A stretch of DNA of 64,000 nucleotides from Desulfovibrionaceae bacterium UBA3823 (GTDB lineage Bacteria; Desulfobacterota; Desulfovibrionia; Desulfovibrionales; Desulfovibrionaceae), in assembly GCA_002369295.1 (NCBI GenBank), contig DFDR01000154.1, positions 36,647-100,646 on the forward strand, written 5' to 3'. The position numbers and the translations under genes are program-made. Under the pieces are notes generated by a model. It searched no databases, had not been told where the DNA came from, and saw only the letters and a list, made by a program, of their open reading frames with translations. The number at the start of each line of letters is the position of its first letter. Positions within the stretch are counted from its first letter, which is position 1. This document shows, one piece after another, positions 60,582-64,000 of the stretch.

Positions 60582-60880
60582 ATGTCGGTGCATCTTTTCG
60601 ATGCTTGCTTCAGAGACGGTCTCCATGTCAGCGACCATGCGGTGCTGGCAGGACTTGCCGCCGAGGCCGGCCTGGAATGAGGAGCGGCATGTTCGCGCCA
60701 TGCTGGCTTCGGATACATGGGCGACCGAGTTCGCCGCCGGCATGGCTGAAGCCAGAGCACAGGGCATACGCCTCGTCTCCCATTGTGTCTTTGACGGCAG
60801 GTGCGAGGTTTTTGGCACCATGACGGTCGCCTATTTCGAGATTCTGCAGAAGGTGCTGCCGATCGCAATCAGAGGGCGCG
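60582..60880 (+). pseudogene. Frameshifted remnant of a FrnE/DsbA-type oxidoreductase
   Basis: Two adjacent frames together read like the C-terminal part of a FrnE-like DsbA-family protein. One frame gives HLFDACFRDGLHVSDHAVL then AGLAAEAGLE, ending at TGA 60678-60680. The next frame gives EERHVRAMLASDTWATEFAA, AEARAQGIRLVSHCVFDG and FEILQKVLP. A one-base T insertion at 60678 restores the join. The usual cis-proline (GVPFFV-type) is VSHCVF here. The N-terminal CxxC domain is absent. Probably a decayed gene fragment. Confidence 0.55.
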
Positions 60881-60966
60881 TAGGCCGAAGGATGCGGTGC
60901 AGGAGACTTCGCCAGGCAGATCCTGCAGTCCCGATGGCTGTGCCTGGCACTGAGTCTCCTGAGAAG

Positions 60967-61557
60967 CTACTGCTGGCCAGCAGTAGCAGGGCGCTTGTCT
61001 GTTTTTGCCTTCTGCTCTTCAGCGGACTGTTGTCCGGTGCCGTGACTGGCCTCCTCCCGCTTCTTGATCTGCACAGTCGGCAGGGAGGGGAAATCAAGCG
61101 TGCGGGTGTTCATGGCGCTAACGATGTCGGCCGTGACGTCGGCTCCGGCATCGGCCGCCAGCAGTCGCTGCTTTGAGATCACGGCAATGGCCTTGTGCGT
61201 TGCCCGCCACCGTTCGCATTCTTCCTGCAGGATGGACGCGACAAGCCTGTTTGCCGCGTTTTCTTCAGCTACCATCTGCCGGTTCAATGCGGACAGACCT
61301 TCTGCAATGGTCTTGGAGCGCTCAGCTTCAGGCGCGTCCTTCCACTCTTCCTCCAGCGCCTTCATCCCCTTTTGCAGGACATCGCGCACATCTTCCAAAT
61401 GCTTGCGCGCGGCCTTGGCTGGAGCCGATTCGCGCATGACGCGGTCCATGTCCACGATGCCCAGAAGCGGCGTGGAAGGCTTGTCGGAACGAGAACTATC
61501 GCAGGCGCACAGGGCGCAGCAGAGAAGCAGGGCGAGGCATGCGACGAATTTTTTCAT
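60967..61557 (-). CDS. Skp/OmpH-like lipoprotein
   Basis: A 196-aa exported protein. The signal VACLALLLCCALCAC ends in a lipobox-like LCAC, so it is probably lipidated. The mature part has an OmpH/Skp-like strand GIVDMDRVMRESAPAK followed by long helices (KHLEDVRDVLQKGMKALEEEW, SALNRQMVAEENAANRLV). Skp proteins are periplasmic holdase chaperones for outer-membrane proteins; this one is shorter and acylated. The C-terminal tail is Lys/Glu/Gln-rich. ATG 61557 has a weak ribosome-binding site. Confidence 0.75.
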   Translation of the reverse strand: MKKFVACLALLLCCALCACDSSRSDKPSTPLLGIVDMDRVMRESAPAKAARKHLEDVRDVLQKGMKALEEEWKDAPEAERSKTIAEGLSALNRQMVAEENAANRLVASILQEECERWRATHKAIAVISKQRLLAADAGADVTADIVSAMNTRTLDFPSLPTVQIKKREEASHGTGQQSAEEQKAKTDKRPATAGQQ

Positions 61558-61836
61558 ACGGGGGCCTTGGAAAGGAAGCTTGCGGGAAAAGCGTCCGGCG
61601 AGCGGGTGGCATGGCGCCGGATCATGTTCTGTCCCAGCATGCGGAACACTCGCTTGTACTTGAAATAGCCCTGCTTTCGCAAGTCTGCTCTGGCGGAGTC
61701 GCAAGGCGGTGTGACATTTGCCGAGCGGATGACTTCGCAGTATGCTTTGCCTTGCCGAACGTGGCTCTATCCTTCCCTGGCTCGCCTTGAAGCAATGCGG
61801 GCGAGGGCATGAATACGGCTCAACGAGGTGGAGTGC

Positions 61837-62259
61837 ATGAAGCTTGCTGAAGCACTGCAGGAGCGCGCCGACGTGCAGCGACGGCTGGCTCAGCTCAAGG
61901 GACGCCTGCGCAGCAATGCGCGGGTGCAGGAGGGCGAGACGCCTGCCGAGGATCCCAAGGCGCTGCTTGCCGAACTGAACGGACTGGTCGCGAGGCTCGA
62001 AGAACTCGTCAGACGCATCAACTTGACGAATGCCGCCACAGACGATGGCGGCGAGACGCTCACGGCCCTCATTGCCCGTCGCGACAGCCTCCAAACCAAG
62101 GCAGCCATTCTGCGCGACTTCCTTGGTGAGGCCAGCGATCTCGCGAGTCGCTCCATGCGCAGTGAAATCAAGATCAAGAGCACGGTCAACGTTGCCGAGA
62201 AGCGCAGGGAAGTGGATGCCCTGTCCCAGGAGATCAGACTTCTGGAAAAATTCGGGTGA
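61837..62259 (+). CDS. DIP1984-family protein
   Basis: A 140-aa all-helical protein beginning MKLAEALQERADVQRRLAQL, followed by RSNARVQEGETPAEDPKALL, ARLEELVRRINLTN and RRDSLQTKAAILRDFLGEAS. This is the pattern of the DIP1984 (sometimes septicolysin-labelled) family; function is not established. ATG 61837 follows GAGGTGGAG. It precedes two pRiA4b-ORF-3-family genes. Confidence 0.8.
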   Translation: MKLAEALQERADVQRRLAQLKGRLRSNARVQEGETPAEDPKALLAELNGLVARLEELVRRINLTNAATDDGGETLTALIARRDSLQTKAAILRDFLGEASDLASRSMRSEIKIKSTVNVAEKRREVDALSQEIRLLEKFG

Positions 62260-62322
62260 TCTCCGTCAAGACGCCTGTGGTGAAAGATCGCAAGCATCCC
62301 TACGTGGCAGGGAGAAGATAGC

Positions 62323-62832
62323 ATGGCAAATGCAGCAAACTTGGAACCTGAGGGTGCCATTCGGCTCCGCATTGATTTGCTCTCCGGCGAAGGACGGGAG
62401 TTAGGAGACAAGAATATCTACCGCATCATCGACATCAAACCCAAACAAACGCTCAGGAAGCTGCACGACAGCATCTTCTCCGCCTTCGACCGTTTCGACT
62501 GGCATCTGCACGACTTCTGGTTCGGCGCCGATCAGCCCTGGGTCTACGATGAAATGCCAGCGAAAGGGGTCAAGCGCTACGGCGTTCCCGACGAGTTGGA
62601 AACGTTTCCGGACGACTTCCCCTGCATCGATTCGTCCAGAGTCAGGATGCTGTCCTTGAACCTGAAGCCAGGCGATGTGTTCTACTACAACTTCGACTTC
62701 GGCGACGACTGGTGGCACCGCATCACCGTGCTTGCTCTCGACGTGCCGCTTCATGAGGCGGTCCGCTATCCCCTGCTCGTGGAGAAGATCGGGGAAAGTC
62801 CGGCGCAGTATCGCTGTTGGGACGAGGACTGA
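62323..62832 (+). CDS. Plasmid pRiA4b ORF-3 family protein (first copy)
   Basis: A 169-aa protein of the PF07929 family. Its typical core is RLRIDLL, IIDIKPKQTLRKLHDSIF, FDWHLHDFWFG, then LNLKPGDVFYYNFDFGDDWW with HRITV. The family is found on plasmids and chromosomes and its function is unknown; no transposase is near. A diverged paralogue follows 122 bases downstream. Confidence 0.85.
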   Translation: MANAANLEPEGAIRLRIDLLSGEGRELGDKNIYRIIDIKPKQTLRKLHDSIFSAFDRFDWHLHDFWFGADQPWVYDEMPAKGVKRYGVPDELETFPDDFPCIDSSRVRMLSLNLKPGDVFYYNFDFGDDWWHRITVLALDVPLHEAVRYPLLVEKIGESPAQYRCWDED

Positions 62833-62954
62833 GCGGCTGGGGACAACGGCGACAGGTCTCGACGGAATCGTATTCTTTCAACGTGTTAACAGCAGTGGCG
62901 GCAGGACAGGTGGTGCCCCGTCCCCCCTAGCCCAACGCAGCAAAGGAGCAAGGC

Positions 62955-63464
62955 ATGACTGCAAAGACAACGGCAAAGACAAAGGCGGAGAAGGACGTAT
63001 TGCTTGTTCGCCTGCGCGTGGATTTGGTCCGCAACGGTTGGCAGGATTTCCAGGAGGGGGATGTGTCGCGCACCGTCCTCGTCCGCTAGAAGAACACGCT
63101 GGAACAGCTGCACCAGTGCATCTTTAAGGCCTTCGATCGCTTCGACGAGCACATGTACGAATTCATTGTCGGCGAGGACCCCAATGGCCCCGAGGCTGAC
63201 CACTACGGCATGGCTGATGCCTTCGAGGGCATTCCCGACATGGGCATGCCCAAGACGAAGAACGCAGCCAAGGCCACGATAGGCTCTCTCGGGCTGGAGC
63301 CTGGCGAGGTCTTCTTCTACATTTTCGACTTCGGCGACGAGTGGGAGCACCAGATAACCGTTGAAGCCGTTGATCTGCCCGCAGAGAAGGGGCGTCGCTA
63401 TCCACGTCTTGAAAAGGCCGTTGGCAAGGCACCGTCCCAGTACCCGGACGAGGACGAAGAGTAG
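62955..63464 (+). pseudogene. Second pRiA4b ORF-3 family gene, interrupted by an in-frame TAG
   Basis: From ATG 62955 (after AAAGGAGCAAGGC) a 170-codon frame reads VLLVRLRVDLVRNGWQDFQE, SRTVLVR, TAG at 63087-63089, then KNTLEQLHQCIFKAFDRFDE, LGLEPGEVFFYIFDFGDEWE and HQITVEAVDLP. The family pattern continues exactly on both sides of the stop, so a single nonsense change (for example CAG or AAG to TAG) is the simplest explanation. A truncated product starting at ATG 63153 is possible. Otherwise intact. Confidence 0.8.
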
Positions 63465-63599
63465 GGCAACGAAAACGAATAAGCGGGAGTGAATCCCTGT
63501 CTGGCGCAGGACATCGCCTGTGCTGGAGGTGCCAGAGCCTGCCTGGGGCGCGCTTCGGCACTCTTTCTTTGCCGGCACGCAGGCCGGCAGGCATGCAGC

Positions 63600-63637
63600 G
63601 AACAGGGGCTGTGCTCTGCACAGCCCCGTTCGCTTTC
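63600..63637 (+). terminator. Hairpin after the pRiA4b pair
   Basis: A 10-bp perfect stem (63605-63614 with 63618-63627), extended by GAAC/GTTC, with a weak T-rich CGCTTTCG after it. Confidence 0.55.
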
Positions 63638-64000
63638 GTGGTGTCGGGATCAGCCTGGATGCCTCCCAGGCGCCGTCGCTCTTGTGGTTTTTCGGCGAAT
63701 AGTCTAAATTCCATCACGTGGCAGGCAGAACGCTTGGTCGCATGTTCTGAAGAAATCCCCAATTCACCAGCTAGGCTCCGGCTTCCCCCCGACCATGACA
63801 ACATGGGGGAGCAGCCCGGCATGAGAGAAGTCATCTTTTGCCGAACCTGGGTGGTGTAGAACGTCTTCGCCTCCTGTCAGTCCACCCCAGATTCGATGCT
63901 TCGTGCTCCCTTAGGAACAGAATTGAAGCGCTGGTATCGGGAGGAGGATCTCCGTCGCAGCGGAGTCTGTCCGGGGACTTGGTTGGAAAGACGGGGAAGG
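63638..64000. other. Window end: no assigned gene
   Basis: Composition is lower in G+C than most of the window. A frame from ATG 63896 is open to the edge (it begins MLRAPLGTELKRWYREEDLR) and might be the start of a gene, but 35 codons are too few to judge. I see no tRNA, repeat or transposase end. Confidence 0.3.

Noticed and set aside
60500-60868. - strand frame opposite the FrnE-like remnant
   Set aside because: Arg/Pro/Ser-rich shadow; the + strand reading has recognisable family content.
62323-63464. Mobile element because the family is sometimes labelled IS1096 passenger or plasmid ORF
   Set aside because: No transposase, inverted terminal repeats or target duplication seen; the family also occurs as ordinary chromosomal genes.
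60400-64000. Prophage or genomic island end
   Set aside because: No integrase, phage structural gene, tRNA or direct repeats; the evidence supports only scattered accessory genes.

Overview
The window comes from a high-G+C sulfate-reducing member of the Desulfovibrionaceae (Desulfovibrio and relatives). The evidence is aprBA next to qmoABCD, a hdrCBA-flx gene cluster, a selenocysteine-containing periplasmic formate dehydrogenase with fdhE, and a fused cobA-hemD gene. The species cannot be named from the sequence alone. Coding strands alternate in blocks. Most long antisense frames are high-GC shadows of the real genes.

Region by region: 1-7.4 kb (+) holds the 3' part of eno, then folD and a surface-sugar cluster. 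That cluster is an Fe-alcohol dehydrogenase and a DegT-type aminotransferase resembling the KdnB/KdnA pair for 8-amino-Kdo, a nucleotidyltransferase fused to a PseG-like domain, and a SpsF-like cytidylyltransferase. 7.4-21.5 kb is housekeeping and accessory: a DUF4143 ATPase (-), a UvrD-type helicase, thiL, a class II aldolase, hemW (-), a lipoprotein (-), pepA, cobA-hemD, purN, a degenerate AAA-ATPase-like gene and an exported NTF2-like protein. 21.5-29 kb (-) is one overlapping operon, hdrC-hdrB-hdrA-flxD/ferredoxin fusion-Flx ferredoxin-flxA, an NADH/ferredoxin/heterodisulfide electron-bifurcation module. 29.3-33.5 kb has aroQ, an aminotransferase, a lipoprotein and a strongly diverged EPSP-synthase-like gene with a chorismate-mutase-like N-terminus.

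33.5-42.2 kb (+) is the core of dissimilatory sulfate reduction: APS reductase aprBA followed by the membrane electron-transfer complex qmoABC and qmoD, with good promoter and terminator signals. 42.2-54.4 kb (-) carries slyX, an EF-hand protein, a small unknown, a phenylacetate-CoA-ligase-like gene, a ClC antiporter, and a pbpC/alpha-2-macroglobulin pair. 54.9-59.9 kb (+) is fdhA (in-frame UGA = selenocysteine)-fdhB-fdhE. 59.9-64 kb is an accessory tail: an A+T-rich probable foreign gene, a frameshifted FrnE/DsbA-like remnant, a Skp-like lipoprotein, a DIP1984-family gene and two pRiA4b-ORF-3-family paralogues, the second interrupted by an in-frame UAG.

Functionally, formate oxidation (FdhAB) and NADH/ferredoxin/thiol exchange (Hdr-Flx) sit in the same 64 kb as the APS reductase-Qmo terminal pathway. 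The most unusual features are the Lys/Ala-rich N-terminal extension of FlxA, the FlxD-ferredoxin fusion, the nucleotidyltransferase-PseG fusion in a Kdn-like cluster, the diverged EPSP synthase, and the decaying accessory tail.
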